Positions 1 to 12,784 of a stretch of 64,000 nt of DNA are shown here, one piece after another. A program made the translations under genes and the position numbers. This DNA is from Liolophura sinensis (Eukaryota > Mollusca > Polyplacophora > Chitonida > Chitonidae): NCBI RefSeq assembly GCF_032854445.1, contig NC_088299.1, forward strand, positions 11,217,608 through 11,281,607, in the 5' to 3' direction. Within the stretch, counting starts at the first letter, position 1, and every line of letters starts with the position of its first letter. Under the pieces are notes generated by a model. That model saw nothing but the letters and a program-made list of their open reading frames with translations. It searched no databases and had not been told where the DNA came from.

Positions 1-827
1 GTTTGGTTTTAGAAAATGGTCTTATATGACACAAAGACCTCAATCTCACTAAAAAAGCTATGCTATTACCCGTTACTGGTGACCGAGTAACTTAAATACA
101 CAGTGTAAGTAAAACCTGCTTGCAGCCCTCACCTATGTGGAGGGATCCAACCTGGATATATAAACAAGTCGGAATTGTTTCAGTGCACTTGTTCCTGGTC
201 AGCCGTTTTTATGTACAGTATAGTGTGCTGTATCCACTGTCCCTTGGCCACATCTTCTTCAACTCTTCCATCCAAAATGTTTAAATAAAATTAACATGTT
301 CATGTAATCATGTCTCTCAATAAAAGAACTCGAAGACACTTCGGTGTTTGTAAATTGTTTATTGTAATGCTCTTGGGATAATTTCTGGTGTGTGTAATGA
401 CTTCTGGCCCCAATAACCAAGAAGCAATCACAGACAAAAGTTAAAGTAAATTATTCTATGACAAAGTTCAGCTAAAATAACGAAGAATCAATGATTATAA
501 TTTTGTCTTTAGTGTAAAGATTGCTTTGTGATCCTGGGCCCCTTTCACAGAACTTTGTGGGTTATATTTCTCGTAACTTTTTTTTCGTAAGAGACGTTGC
601 TCTGGTCATAGAGCCATAAAAGTTACAAAGAATGATTTACGAAGGGTCGTGAATGTGGGTCCTTGTCTTCTGCAAGACGTAGTGGTTAAAAAGAATAACT
701 TCTATTTTATCTCTGTTGTACATGAATATTTCAGAAAAATTTCTGTTTAAGGAATGAAGGAAGCCAGAGAAAACTATCTGCATTTGGTAATTGACTAGAA
801 AGCTATATGTACAGGGTTGCAACAGAT
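1..827. other. Non-coding; possible 3' UTR end
   Basis: No exon was recognised. Two AATAAA hexamers on the plus strand (284-289, 319-324) could mark the 3' end of a gene lying to the left of the window. Confidence 0.25.
525..660. mobile_element. Possible degraded MITE
   Basis: The start (CCTGGGCCCCTTTCACAGAA) matches the terminal motif of the MITE-like elements at 2764 and 27735. The right end (GGTCGTGAATGTGGGTCC) is only loosely complementary. Confidence 0.25.
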
Positions 828-885
828 TTATTTATTTGATTGGTGTTTTATGCCTTACTGAAAAATATTTCACTTATATGACTGC
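828..885 (-). mobile_element. SINE tail fragment
   Basis: Antisense tail only: TTTATTTATTTGATTGGTG and TATTTCACTTATATGAC. Confidence 0.7.
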
Positions 886-1566
886 TAACACTTTTCACTT
901 ACGACAAGGCTTTAATAATGTGCAGGTCATAATGATAAAGGGAAGTCTACATACTTCATGACCATGTGCTGTTGACTACATCTGATCTTAAGATTCCAGA
1001 CGTTTGGTTTTACACAAAAGGTTATTTCACTCAAAGAAAGTCCACTGACTTCAAACTGAACAAGAGATAAGTGAAGACATAAAGGCAAAGATCGAATAAA
1101 TTGTAATGTTAAAAGATATCTCCACGTTGTTGGATGTGTGGTCACCAATGTAAAGGTTAACATAATGGCCAACGGCCCGATGACTTCGTAGAGGCGTCCC
1201 TTTTTTCTGTCAATCCTGGTAGGATCACACCTAAGACCTTAAGAGAGGAAGTTGTAGCTTCCTCTCTTGGCGTTCAGCGTGAATGGATGGTGTAACGACT
1301 GACTGACCAGTAATCAGTATACTGGCTCGGGCGGGGCGACTTACTTGCCTTCGGTAGGGCGTCTCAGTGAAGCCAACACAGCGTTAAGTACAGCGTTAAA
1401 CTCCAAGCACTCACTCACATAATGGACGCACCTTTCAACTCCCGAGTTTTTGATGCGTCTTGCCTTTCTTAATTAAAAATCATGCTCTGGCACTCCATGT
1501 ATTAAATCAAATGTTTTCATGATGTTGTATGTTTTCATCTTGTATAATGCCAAAGTACATGTATGA

Positions 1567-1827
1567 TTTTTTTTTTTTTTTTTTTTTGATTGGTGTTTTA
1601 CGCTGTACTCAAGAATATTTCACTTATACGACGGCGGCCAGCATTATGGTGGGTGGAAACCGGGCAGAGCCCGGGGGAAACCCACAACCATCCGCAGGTT
1701 GCTGACAGACCTTCCCACGTACGGCCGGAGAGGAAGGCAGCATGAGCTGGTCTTGAACTCACAGCGACCGCATTGGTGAGAGGCTTCTGGGTCATTACGC
1801 TGCGCTAGCGCACTAACCGACTGAGCA
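1567..1827 (-). mobile_element. tRNA-derived SINE, full length
   Basis: The family has a tRNA-like head (A-box-like TGGCTCAGTTGG, B-box-like GAGTTCAAGTCC), a body with CACCATAATGCTGGCCGCCG, and an (AAAT)n tail after CACCAATC. This copy is antisense and flanked by a perfect 12-bp target-site duplication, GTACATGTATGA, at 1555-1566 and 1828-1839. Confidence 0.92.
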
Positions 1828-2176
1828 GTACATGTATGAGTAAGTTTGCCTGCAATATATATATATATATATAAAGCACGTTCCGGTAACCCGCATTGCA
1901 TCACCTGTCAGGTGTCATGAGGGTTGCACGGAAAAATTCAGAGGATGAACTAAAAGCACGCATCAAGGACTGCTGGAAAAAATTACTCTTAAGGAGATTC
2001 GGGACTCAATCAGTTCATGGAAGAAACGTTTGCGCGCTGTCCACCGAGAAGATGGAGGACCAATTGATCACCTTTTCAAGTAAAACAAGGTAGAACTTCA
2101 TTTTGAAATGTCCAGAACATGCTTTTTGGGCTCTATTTTGATTTTGGTCCCAAGATGGCCCATTTTTATGCACACC

Positions 2177-2226
<50 letters not shown>

Positions 2227-2356
2227 CAGACAAAAGTAACTTTCTCCTCCGGTCTGTCAGGTACTTGTATCTGACAGACTGCGCCTCTTCCTCCAACTAT
2301 AAATCTCTCGTAGAAATTTCTAGCTAATAAACTGGACACTTCTTGATTTAGTAGTA

Positions 2357-2604
2357 GCTCAGTCGGTTAGCGCGCCAGCGCAGCGTGATGACCTAGAAGT
2401 CTCTCACCAATGCGGTCGCTGTGAGTTCAAGTCCAGCTCTTGCTGGCTTCCTCTCGTAAGTGGGAAGGTCTAGCAGCAACCTGCGGATGGTCATGGGTTT
2501 CCCCCGGGCTCTGCCCAGTTTTCACCCACCATAATGCTGGCCGCCGTCGTATAAGTGAAATATTCTTGAGTACGGCGTAAAACACCAATCAAATAAATAA
2601 ATAA
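2357..2604 (+). mobile_element. tRNA-derived SINE, near full length
   Basis: Same family, sense orientation, with clear head, B box and AAAT tail. The target-site duplication ATTTAGTAGTA is seen at 2346-2356 and 2605-2615. Confidence 0.92.
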
Positions 2605-2763
2605 ATTTAGTAGTAATACCTCACGTGATATTTAACTTAATATCAGCTATATTTAGTGGGTTGACTGTCCAGGTTCGTACATGTGGAAGATCCTGAGTTA
2701 TATTCCAAATCAAGTCTTGCTAACACTTTACTTGGCATTCAGCATAAGAAGAGTGGACCAAGT

Positions 2764-2912
2764 CCAGGGGCCCATTTCACTCAAAAGGCATTCCCAGTGC
2801 AGTGAGCACGCAACTTCCATGAGAACTAGTACTGTAGGTATAAAGTCACCATGGTATATGTACCTACGTGCCCACAGCGTGCGTACGTGTGCATTGTGAA
2901 ACAGGCCCCTGG
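2764..2912. mobile_element. MITE-like element
   Basis: Short non-coding element with terminal inverted repeats. The left end reads CCAGGGGCCCATTTCAC and the reverse complement of the right end reads CCAGGGGCCTGTTTCAC. Confidence 0.6.
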
Positions 2913-3900
2913 TTGACGAGGTGTCCATATGATGTGACTGGGTGCTGCATCATGTCTGGTGGCTCTGGCATGGCCATCCAGTGAAGTAGCACTAAGTAAA
3001 TCCGTCGGCACTGAATCTGACCATGCTACCTATACAATACCCCGCTAGACACTGTCATGATACGACCAAAATAATGTTGAATGCAAACCCCAATCAAATA
3101 AATATTCAACAAAAAAAATTTTTTTTTCTTTTTTTTTGATCAGGTTTGTCTGGTTATTCAAGTATATACAAGTTAATATACAAATACAAAATACACTCAA
3201 GAAAGGAATGCATTCCAGCTTTTAAATGAACAAGAGAAAGCTTTCTAATAATCACGGTAACAAGACATAACAAATACAAGATGTACACAAGACTGGACAT
3301 TTGTCTGGAATCTCCTCCATAAATACTCCTTCTACTTCGGCTATCTTCAGATCCGTGTACTTGAAAAAAAAATGCAGGTCTTTTTATCAATTCCAAAATA
3401 AAAACAAAATTTCTGGGACACTGTTCCTCTTCTGCAAAATCCTGCTTTTTTCTCTGTGAATTCTCGTACTGGAACGAGAACAGACTTGTAAGTCTATCTC
3501 GTAACATATTAATATCCCTATAAAGGGTAATTTTGCTTTATACAAAACATATTTGCTTTATTTTTCATGATTTTCGTGCCAAATTTTTGGAGTAGATGAG
3601 TGACCAGGTGACAACCTTACACTTGATTCGCAATCTTCAATTAACATATCAACATTACAGATATGTATCGGTAGATGTGTGCTTCCATTGACATCTACAT
3701 TCACACGTACATTTACACGTACAAACCTCCTTCAAAACAAAATGCTTCATTACAAATCGGGCTTCAATATTAACTCGGTCACAAATGTGTCCTCCAAATT
3801 TTTCACCAACCATGCCGCGTTCATGCATCTCTGCATAGTTTCAGAGGAAAACCTTCAATTCTCTATTTTCCTTCACTCAATGTAACTACATGTATATGTG

Positions 3901-4060
3901 CCCTATAGGACCATAAATTTCACGCATGACCAACTTGCCCATTTTTCCTGATTCTTAAAATGCTATTTATTTTAGAAAGGTGGTTTGAGCTTTGTCTTAT
4001 ATCATGGGATAATATTCTACTAGGAATTTGTAGGTTTCAGCACCGAAAATAGTAGGATGC
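3901..4060 (+). repeat. Dispersed repeat, copy 1
   Basis: Shares GACCATAAATTTC, CCATTTTTCC and TTTTAGAAAGRTG-like blocks, in order, with 5583-5720. Family unknown. Confidence 0.6.
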
Positions 4061-4455
4061 CACCAGTATGTTTATAGGGCATTCAAACCTGATACACATA
4101 ACCTGACACAAAAACAAAAAAGGAAAGGTTTTATTCCAAAGTTTTTCTTGGACTATTAATGAGATTTCTTTTTTATTTTAATTTTCTCTCCATGTTAATT
4201 TCTTTAAAATCCTTGTTTTATACATCAGCCAGAATAAAGAAAAAAAATAAATTACCGCCATACCGCCAACCCTAACGTCTGATGAGGTCGGATTAAGCCC
4301 AACAAAAAAATGTTCAACGATAGCGTTAACATGCGCATATATACTGTATAAAGAAGTAAAGCACACCACGCCATCAGTCCAAGGGTGGTGGTGGTAATGG
4401 TTAGGGGGGGGTTATCAAATTTCTAAATGTGTGGTGTAGCACATAGCCCATCTTA

Positions 4456-4506
4456 ACCGTACCATTTTGGCTAACCGCACCACTTTGGCTAACTGCGCCA
4501 CTTGGT
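4456..4506 (+). repeat. Short imperfect tandem repeat
   Basis: CACTTTGGCTAACTGCGCC-like words three times in a row. Confidence 0.65.
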
Positions 4507-5157
4507 GCACAGTCATTTGGAAAACAAACACTTCTTAGTTGACAGCTTGACAAAGCAGATCAGTGTAATTATTACTGCTCTGTGTTGATCTTAATCCTTG
4601 TTTACTGAGAAAAAGCAGTAGTACAAAAGTTCTGAATCATCAGTATGTCCATGTCTCCAGTTTTCACTTTATATTCACGCTAAAAAATCATTTCCACGGC
4701 TTTGCGCTTCCACGCAGACTGAAAAAAAGAGAGCGCAGTGAACTGTTAGTCAACAGATTTTAACCCCAACACTTAAGTTATCAAATTTGTTTACCAGCCA
4801 GTATACATTTTAGCATCGTTCTTACCAAACAAAATTTTCATGGGAAATCTTTTAATCTTATATACTTTAATTCTTCAACCTATTCACATCTTTCCAGTGT
4901 GTGTTTTCAAGCATATTCTGAAGGTATTATGTTGTGTAGATTGATAAAATTACACTTTTTGCAAAGCCGTGAAATTGGACAATCCAACTCATGTCATTTT
5001 GTCTCCAAAATCATATTTAAAATGTGTACAAATTGGAAGGAAAGTTTTTCTTTCATATGCCAAAAGGTTGAGGAATGTATAGCGTAAATGTAAGTAAATA
5101 TGTGAATTTCAACCTCCAATGGACACTGGAAAGAACTTGGAGCATTTCTCTACTTGC

Positions 5158-5163
5158 TTTATT
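5158..5163 (-). other. Candidate polyadenylation signal of COPS7
   Basis: AATAAA on the minus strand, about 190 nt downstream of the COPS7 stop codon. It is the first canonical hexamer found there. The position suits a short 3' UTR, but no transcript evidence is available. Confidence 0.5.
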
Positions 5164-5353
5164 ACAACAGCCGGTAACAGTACAGTTCACAAAGGTCACA
5201 AAAATCAAGCTGTTAGGTATGCAAAATGAAGATCTTCTAAATATGGCAGATAGAATATATCTACTGTAACAGTGAGATATGATAGCACCAGCAAGTCCCC
5301 TATTGTATGTCACAGTGAAATAAGAGACATATAATACAGATATGATGGTATCC

Positions 5354-8300
5354 CTACCCTTTTGTTTTGGAGGTTTTCTTTGTAGCTTTCTCTGGCTGTG
5401 ATGGCATCTCTCTACTGTCTACAGCCATGTGTTCATCAATGTCCTGTTGCTGAGTGCTCTTCAGGGTCTTTTTAATATTTGATACCTGTGTAACAACAAC
5501 ACAAACAAAGAAAATTACAGATGGTTCAAATAACCCAATACTGATACATCATGCTGTAGATCAAGTATTCAAGGTGTAATTACCCTACATGACCATAAAT
5601 TTCGTCCGTGACTACCTGGTCCATTTTTCCTTTTCTTTTGATTTTAGAAAGATGCTTTGAGGTTTGCTTGGAACATGGGAAGGTATTCTGCTGGAGCTGG
5701 AGTTGAAGTTGATGAACCAACTAGAGCCCAAGGGCTGTGAAATGGGTCTATTGCTATTCAATTCTTATTTTTCTCGTAACTAACGACAAATTGTTGTCTA
5801 GTACAACTCACTGGTCTTCTCCACCCACAAAGAGCCTATTAGTGACTCTGTCTGTAATGGAGAACCTGACCCCACCTTATTATGACATGGCCTTAAAGAG
5901 AATGCATTACATCACAACGTCATAGTATGATATACTGTAAGATTTAAGACATTTTGCCAAAATTTTTTTTGCAACTAAGTCGTGACCATTTCTATTTGTT
6001 CCGTTAGTCTGAGTATGAAAATCTTCATTATTTGCACCACCGCCGTATGTGGCAACAGATCTAGGCAACATATCGTAATACAATACATGTTTTGGTCATT
6101 ACACTGTCTGGTTGTATCTCAAAAGTACAAATATGGCAAGGACACATAAAATAAATGTACAATCTGTCAATCTCTTTTCCCCATCTTTCCCATCTTTTCA
6201 GGATTCATCACATATAGCAAACTCAATTAACAGCTCATTCCACAATCTAACAGATAAATTCTGACCAACAGACCAAGAAAAACTTTGTGTAATAAGTTTG
6301 TTGGTGTTCACGCAATTAGGAAGATCAACTATTGAGCAGTAACACAAGGGGCCAACCATTGACAGAGATAGTTTTCTGAGGCAGTTTGGTACTCCCTACT
6401 TTTCCAAGAGAGGGAGTATTGGGTAAGCCTACCGCAGTACACATTTTCTGAAAAATACTCAACACTTTACTATTTTGGGTCCACAGCAACACACCTGGAT
6501 TAAGTGAAGGAGATTGAGAAAATTGGTGCATACATGTATAGGCCTAAAACGACCTACAGGTAGAGACACTGTTGTAGTTACATATAACAGTACAAGTATA
6601 TGTCTGTACAAGTATATGTCTGTACAAGTATATGTCTGTACAAGTATATGTCTGTACATGTCGACTGTCCAGAATTACGACTTGTCATAACATTCTAGAA
6701 TCAATTATTTCAGCTCTTCCTCATGAGGAATGAATCGCAATGACCCTCATAGGCCTACATTTATTTGTTACAACAACTGCAGTTCAGAAATCATTGATAC
6801 ATGTTCACGTTGGAAACTGGACCCTCGATGAAACTATATTTGAGACCTGTTATGACTGTTTGAACTTGGAAATGGAAATGGGAAGACTTTCAGGTGATTG
6901 GTGGTAGGCTGGTGAACCGCGACATCTGCCACGCCTACTTCAATCAAAGGACACTGTAAGTTTGAAAGCCATGCTACACTGACTATCAGAGATCTGGTTG
7001 AAAAGCAAGAAGCATCTCTCTGGACACATTGGACGGTGGATTCTTTTTCTCAGACTCACACAGTATGATGTCAATGATTGTTATGCTTACCTCCTGTTCT
7101 GTCTGAGCCTTGATTTTATTGTTATTCTCCTTACACTGGTTAGCTTTCTGTATCTGGTTCTCTACACCCTTCAGTACACCCTCACAGCCTGCACACCTAC
7201 AATCCAACATATCCATAGTTACAATTGGAAATTGGGCAGATAATATTACATCTCTAAATTAACTGTAATTACTGTATAGACCAGGCCCCAGGATCACAAA
7301 GTGATCTTAGACTTAGATCAAAATGTTTCCTGACAAGGTAAATTCTGGGTAAGTTACTGAACAACAATTCTTATCAAAAACACTGGAAAAGAACATACCA
7401 AAATGAAGGGTTAAAATTTTCGCTTAAGTCTAAGATAGCTTCATGATGCCAGGACAGGAACACTAGCAGATGTGAAATGTTACAATGGTAACTGTTTGTC
7501 TAAGGGTACATTTACACAGACATGCGATTGCATTTACGTTGCTTCTTGCGATTACTTGATGGAATCATTAGTGTTCCCATGACTGATGTGATGACACGTG
7601 ATTCGAGTCACCAGTCAATCCACCTAACAATAAATCCTCGTCCAATGCGTTAAAACTAGGAGAAAAAGGATTATTAATGTATATCCTTGGAAGAATTAAC
7701 AGTAAATATTATCACATGTCCATGGAAGCACACCATAATAATTTCAGTTTCAAAGCTGACAACCGTTTCTGATAAAGGGTAAATTTATTTCACTTAACAA
7801 GCCCTTAAATGCTGAAAAGGTCCATTAGCTGAGATGATAACGAAGAGTGAGCAACAAATTGGAGCCATGATGGATCAAAGAAATAAAAATACAAATAAAA
7901 ACTATTCATTTATAACTAACAAGTATACTCAACAAAAAAATAAATGCATGAAGCAATTTTTTACTGTTTTCTCTCAATATTAAATAACATGTTAACTCAA
8001 CATGTACGGTACAATTGCGGCTTCAATTTCCACCAGCGTGAACACAAACACAGCGTGGTCAGTAATCACATTTCACAGCACTCAGGACCAAGTACATCCA
8101 CTGTTAGCATCACGAAAATCGTGAACTGTGATCACCGACCACTCTGTTTTCACATTGCCATAGGTCCTGGATTATCTGCCCTCAAATGTGAAAAATCTGG
8201 TGGGAAATTGAAGCAATAATTGATAATGAATACTTACACTAATTTTTTTTTAATTCTGAGAGAAAACAATATAAAATTGCTTGTGCGTTTATATTTTCAT

Positions 8301-10739
8301 TGAGTATACATGTAGGAGACATGTATCTCACCAATCCTGAAGGACGTTGATGATTTCAGACACCTGCTCAGGTCGAATGTCTCGACCTATAGCGTAATCG
8401 ATCTCTAACAACTGATTTTTCTGATCTAATTTTCCCAGAATAACATCAGCATAGATGGATTCAATGATGAGGTCCTGCAATTCAGGAACACACATAATTA
8501 ATTTGCAAGACACAGTAACAGCAATATATGACATGTTAATATACATTAATAGCTATTTTTCCTTACTCATTTGCTTGTTTTAGGGTTAGTCGCATAATTT
8601 CTCGCATATATTATAGCTGTCAGATTCATGTGTGGAGTGAAAACACTGAACTTTCCAGTGTTTTCACATATTTGACATGTTAGTGTTGTTAGTGGTAGAC
8701 AACTGATCTCCAGTTAACTTCATCCTTAGCTTAATGCCCTCCACAAAATTTGCTTATTTTAAAACATCTAGTCATATGAATGAATAATAAATGAACTATT
8801 TCAGAAAGAAAAAAAGAATACGTATACCCCACGAATTATGACAAAATGAATAAATTTGCTTCTTACCTCTAGTTTTCGTAGGTTCTCTACTTCCAAATCT
8901 TTCAGTAACACAGAGTATGGAATGCGCTGTGATGAGAAATCAACAACACCTACTGACCTAATTTATGTTTAACAGCCTGCTCAAATTAATTTATTTATTT
9001 GATTGGTGTTTTATGCCGTACTCAACAATATTTCACTTATACGACGGCGGCCAGCATTATGGTGGGTGGAAAATGGGCAGAGCCCGGGGGAAACCCACAA
9101 CCATCCGCAGGTTGCTGACCTTCCCACTTACCGCCAGAGAGGATGAGCTGGACTTGAACTTATAGCCTGCTCAAAAGTATTTCACTTATACAACAGTGGC
9201 CAGGTTTATGGGTGAATGATACAAGACTGCCTGAAGTAACACACTGCCCTGACAGTTTCAAAAATTATCACTTTAACTCAATAATGGAAGTAGATCCACA
9301 CAGCAATATTCTTTAAATTGTGACCTGTAAAGAGGGTAGAGTTCTAAAATGTGCCATTTCACAACAATCACAGAATTACCAAAATGTTGTGGTGGTATTT
9401 TCAATCTGGAGCGGCAACCATGGGGAGATAGCTGCAAAGCAAATACCAAGTGACACGTTTATCATTCTGCATCAGTAGTCTCCCCTTGTAATGAACAATT
9501 TAGCATCACTGCATGTTTATCATGTGCCACATGTACTATCACTATGGCAGTCAAATAAGATATTGTAAAAAAAATATGGGGAAGAAAACTGTCTTCTTCC
9601 TGCCTTACTTTTGTTTTCGTAGCCAACGTGACAATGGTGAGGTGTCGCAATTTTGTTACTTGTGCAGGAGTCAACTCGGGAAGGTTGGCTTTATTTTCTG
9701 CAAATTGAAAATATATTAACGAACAACTTCTAGCAAATCTGTACATTAATCAAAACACCTGAACCATAATACTATAAACTGGATACTTGTAATAACGTGT
9801 ACACATTTAGTTAAGAAAGTTAGTAATATGACTGACATTGATACTTTTTATGACAATTTTGTAGCTCCATAAACAGAAACTATCACCTCTAACAGATGTG
9901 AAATACAGAAAGACCCATAAGCAGAGAAATGCTACAGACTTATCATTGTAGTCACGGCCAGTCCCATACAGATATACACCTCACTTACCTTTGTAGTCAT
10001 GGTAAGTTCCATAAGCAAAGATATTCAACAGCTTGAAGTAGGAGGCATGAGGCCCTGATTCCAGCTGAAAGGAAAGAAATACTTCATGGACATTTCCCAA
10101 ATCTTAACCTTTATCAAAATGTTCAGTAGATTCCAAACTGTCTGTAAAACCTTGAACAGACTTTTCCAAAACACTTCACCACAAGATTTCATTAATATAC
10201 CTGAAGCTTTTCCACAATTTAATGTACGTCTGATGACTTGACTCAAGTTACTTATCATAATGCGATTATCAACATGTGCTAAAGAATTTATCATAAATTG
10301 AAAGTTCAATGAAAAATATTGAACGTGGAGTTTATATGGTACAATAATCAAATATCTAAGTACATGCCTGTTTTATGTGGGTGAAAAATGCCCATTTTAG
10401 GTATTAACACTCACTGAATATCAGGTAAAATTAATGAGTTGAATTGAATGATAAATGTGTCAGTGAGATTTGAAAAGTAATGTAACGTTATACATCCAGT
10501 ATAGCAGTAAAATCTTGAGGAAATCCTAATATAATTTACTCTTAATTAGTGACAGTTAATGAGTTTATAATTGCTGAACATACCTCTTGTATATTAGGCA
10601 TGTCAAGCAACTCTCCAAACACGTATACCCCAGGGGCATCCAGGGCCTGGGATATTAAGGTGGAAGCAGCAGCACCTTTAGCTGATTTGGCTAGCAGCAC
10701 AAACTGCTCCAAGGGGTTACAAGTTGTTTTCTCTGTCAT
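5354..10739 (-). CDS. COPS7: COP9 signalosome complex subunit 7, seven coding exons
   Basis: CSN7 is a PCI-domain scaffold subunit of the COP9 signalosome, which removes NEDD8 from cullin-RING ubiquitin ligases in nucleus and cytosol. Coding exons in order: 10739-10584, 10064-9989, 9697-9609, 8926-8867, 8474-8332, 7196-7091, 5485-5354. All introns are GT-AG and the sum is 762 nt, giving 253 aa plus TAG; animal CSN7A/B are about 264-275 aa. The protein opens [20 protein letters not shown]. Family signatures follow: [15 protein letters not shown] (about 35-49), FAYGTYHDY (about 68-76), [12 protein letters not shown] (about 94-105), the winged-helix part of the PCI domain ending in [13 protein letters not shown] (about 152-164), then a helical C-terminus and a Lys-rich tail ([11 protein letters not shown]). 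The ATG sits 3 nt after a strong acceptor (TTTTTTTCCCTGCAG), so there must be a 5' UTR exon upstream. A donor-like CAG/GTATTA at 12431 is one guess. Introns hold SINEs and MITEs. Confidence 0.96.
5583..5720 (+). repeat. Dispersed repeat, copy 2, in COPS7 last intron
   Basis: Same element as at 3901-4060, moderately diverged; no coding capacity seen. Confidence 0.6.
6588..6660 (+). repeat. 16-bp tandem repeat
   Basis: TGTACAAGTATATGTC is repeated four times in tandem with a partial fifth unit. Confidence 0.9.
7281..7453. mobile_element. MITE-like element in COPS7 intron
   Basis: The left end has ATCACAAAGTGATCTTAGAC and the reverse complement of the right end has ATCATGAAGCTATCTTAGAC, forming long imperfect terminal inverted repeats around a short AT-rich core. 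Confidence 0.55.
8986..9163 (-). mobile_element. SINE, 5'-truncated, in COPS7 intron
   Basis: Tail and body are present; the copy stops near the B box (GGACTTGAACT in antisense), so the A box is lost. The target-site duplication AGCCTGCTCAAA lies at 8974-8985 and 9164-9175. The target was itself an older SINE, whose remnant continues to about 9215. Confidence 0.88.
9176..9215 (-). mobile_element. Remnant of older SINE that received the 8986-9163 insertion
   Basis: TATTTCACTTATACAACAGT and GGCCAGGTTTATGG match the antisense body directly after the duplicated target, as expected when one SINE lands in another. Confidence 0.65.
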
Positions 10740-10842
10740 CTTCTGCAGGGAAAAAAACCCCACTTAAATAGGGCAAAAATTTGTTTAGATAATTTGCATA
10801 ACATACTCATGGAATGACTGATAGTGTATCACTATACTGCAG

Positions 10843-11076
10843 AGGGCCTCCAAGGCTCACTTGGTTAGCGCGATTGCGCAGCGTAGTGACCCAGGAGCCT
10901 TTCACCAATGCAGTCGCTTCCTGGCTGGCTTCCTCTCTGACCGTACGTGGGAAGGTCTGTCAGCAACCTGTGGATGGTCATACGTTCCTCTGGGCTCTGC
11001 CCGGTTTCCTCCCACCATAATGCTGGTCGCCGTTTTATATATGAAATATTCTTGAGTATGGCGTAAAACACCAATC

Positions 11077-11103
<27 letters not shown>
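10843..11103 (+). mobile_element. SINE, full length, upstream of COPS7 coding start
   Basis: Sense copy from GGGCCTCC to a long AAAT tail. A perfect 14-bp target-site duplication TCACTATACTGCAG is at 10829-10842 and 11104-11117. The B box has been lost by a small deletion near 10917. Confidence 0.92.
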
Positions 11104-11107
<4 letters not shown>

Positions 11108-11729
11108 TATACTGCAGTTGTCCATCTCTGTTGATAGTGCAAACATACCTTCTTGACAAGTACCAGATGTACTCTAATCTTTTCAACTGCCTCTGAAACC
11201 AATGTCATGCAACATTCTGAGAGAATTACGGGGTGTAGAGAAATAATCTGCAGTTTTAAAATCTTGAATTTTTTCATGAAACAATAACAAAGAAATCATT
11301 TTTAGCAGACAAATCAATTTACAATTATTTTCATGAAAACTTTATAGACATAATTGCAGTGAAAAACACTGGATTAGAAGTTGTAAAGGCTGAAGATTTA
11401 CAGTACATGTACATGTACAAGTCTGTTCCCATTTTAATCACATTTTGTTTCCAACATCACACTCTGGAGAACAAAATAGTAACATGTTACAGATTCACCA
11501 CAGAATGGTGGCAATGGACTGATCGGTGGTAAAGACTGTCTGCCATTTATCAAGCAGTTTCAAAAGGTCCAGGGTAAGATAAGAACTGGGTCATATCAAT
11601 GACTTTGAGCATACCTCTACCATTTCTCTGTCTGGGTTGTCACTCATGATTGAGAACAGCCCAGGAAAGATTCACCATGTTAAATACAGTTACAATTTAT
11701 TAAGTACGAATACCAGAACCTAAGCAAGA

Positions 11730-11935
11730 GCCCATACCTGATGCCTCATGAAGTCCACAAACCTGAAGCCTCATAAGTACGCATACCTGAAGCCTAACCA
11801 AGTACACATGCTTGACACCTCATTAAGTAATCATACCTGACACCTCATCAAGTACCGGTACTCATCTCGGACACCAAGCAAACATACTGGACACTTCATC
11901 AAGTACACATAGCTTAGACCTCTTCAAGTACCGGT
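11730..11935 (+). repeat. 25-bp degenerate tandem repeat
   Basis: ACCTCATCAAGTAC-like words occur at 11743, 11768, 11792, 11817, 11842, 11893 and 11918, in steps of 24-25 bp with one double step. Located upstream of the COPS7 coding start. Confidence 0.8.
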
Positions 11936-12002
11936 ATTGAGTTCACTGTTGCACTACTAGCATACTGCTATGGCACTCAAAACATTGCTTCTCAAGCATT
12001 TG

Positions 12003-12155
12003 TTACTCAAGAATATTACACTTATACAACAGTGGCCAACACTATGATTGTAGGAAACAGGGCAGAGCGCAGAGGAGACTCACGACCATCTGCAGGAACA
12101 TACCTTCCCACATAGGACCAAAGAGGAAACCCGTCTGAGCTGGATTCGAAATAAA
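12003..12155 (-). mobile_element. Old SINE fragment
   Basis: Antisense body of the same family (TACTCAAGAATATT through GAGCTGGATTCGAA) with many substitutions. Ends are unclear. Confidence 0.7.
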
Positions 12156-12784
12156 GCACACAGCGCCAATTTTGACATATACATTTTGACATAGTCCATT
12201 CAGGTCAGTGTTTAGACTTAATGTGCTATTTTAAAATTCCGACAGTTTCAGCGTTACGGTGAATGTCAGAATTTTAAAATAGCACGTTTGGACGGACTAA
12301 TTTTGACAATGATGAACCCAACACATTCTTCTCGTATCAAACGGTCCAGTGTTTCCAATATTCACTTTCTGTAAGGTCAAGGCATAGGGTATTGCAAGGC
12401 ATAATCAATGGCGATCCACTTAGTTAATACCTGCGATGCTAATGAATGTAAAATGCGAAACAACAACAACGACAGGTCTGATAAAGACAGGAGTTCAGCA
12501 CAAAACGTCGATTCTTTTCACACATTCTCGTTCACACATGCGTGACATAGAAAACTATATGTACCTGTAATTACCAGAACTTGTGAAATATCCCAGAAAA
12601 CGTCACCGAATCGTCGCAATACTGGTTGAAGTTGTTTTACTTTCAGCATCTGACAGCGCCTCCAGTGGTTTCTAGAGTTACCTCCCCCTTTCTAACCAAA
12701 TTTGTTCTCCGCATGGATGAGCAGGCCTATAGAGTAGGCCTACTAGGTCCACAAGTCCTGTGGATACGACAATATTTCAGGTCT

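Larger units (their letters stand above)
2920..5080. other. Intergenic, no gene seen
   Basis: AT-rich sequence downstream of COPS7. The 117-codon minus frame at 3154-3507 lacks protein-like composition or any partner exon. Only the repeats listed separately were found. Confidence 0.5.

Noticed and set aside
2357-2450. tRNA gene suggested by A- and B-box-like sequences
   Set aside because: This is the head of a SINE with target-site duplications; the same head recurs in several copies and no clean cloverleaf acceptor stem is seen.
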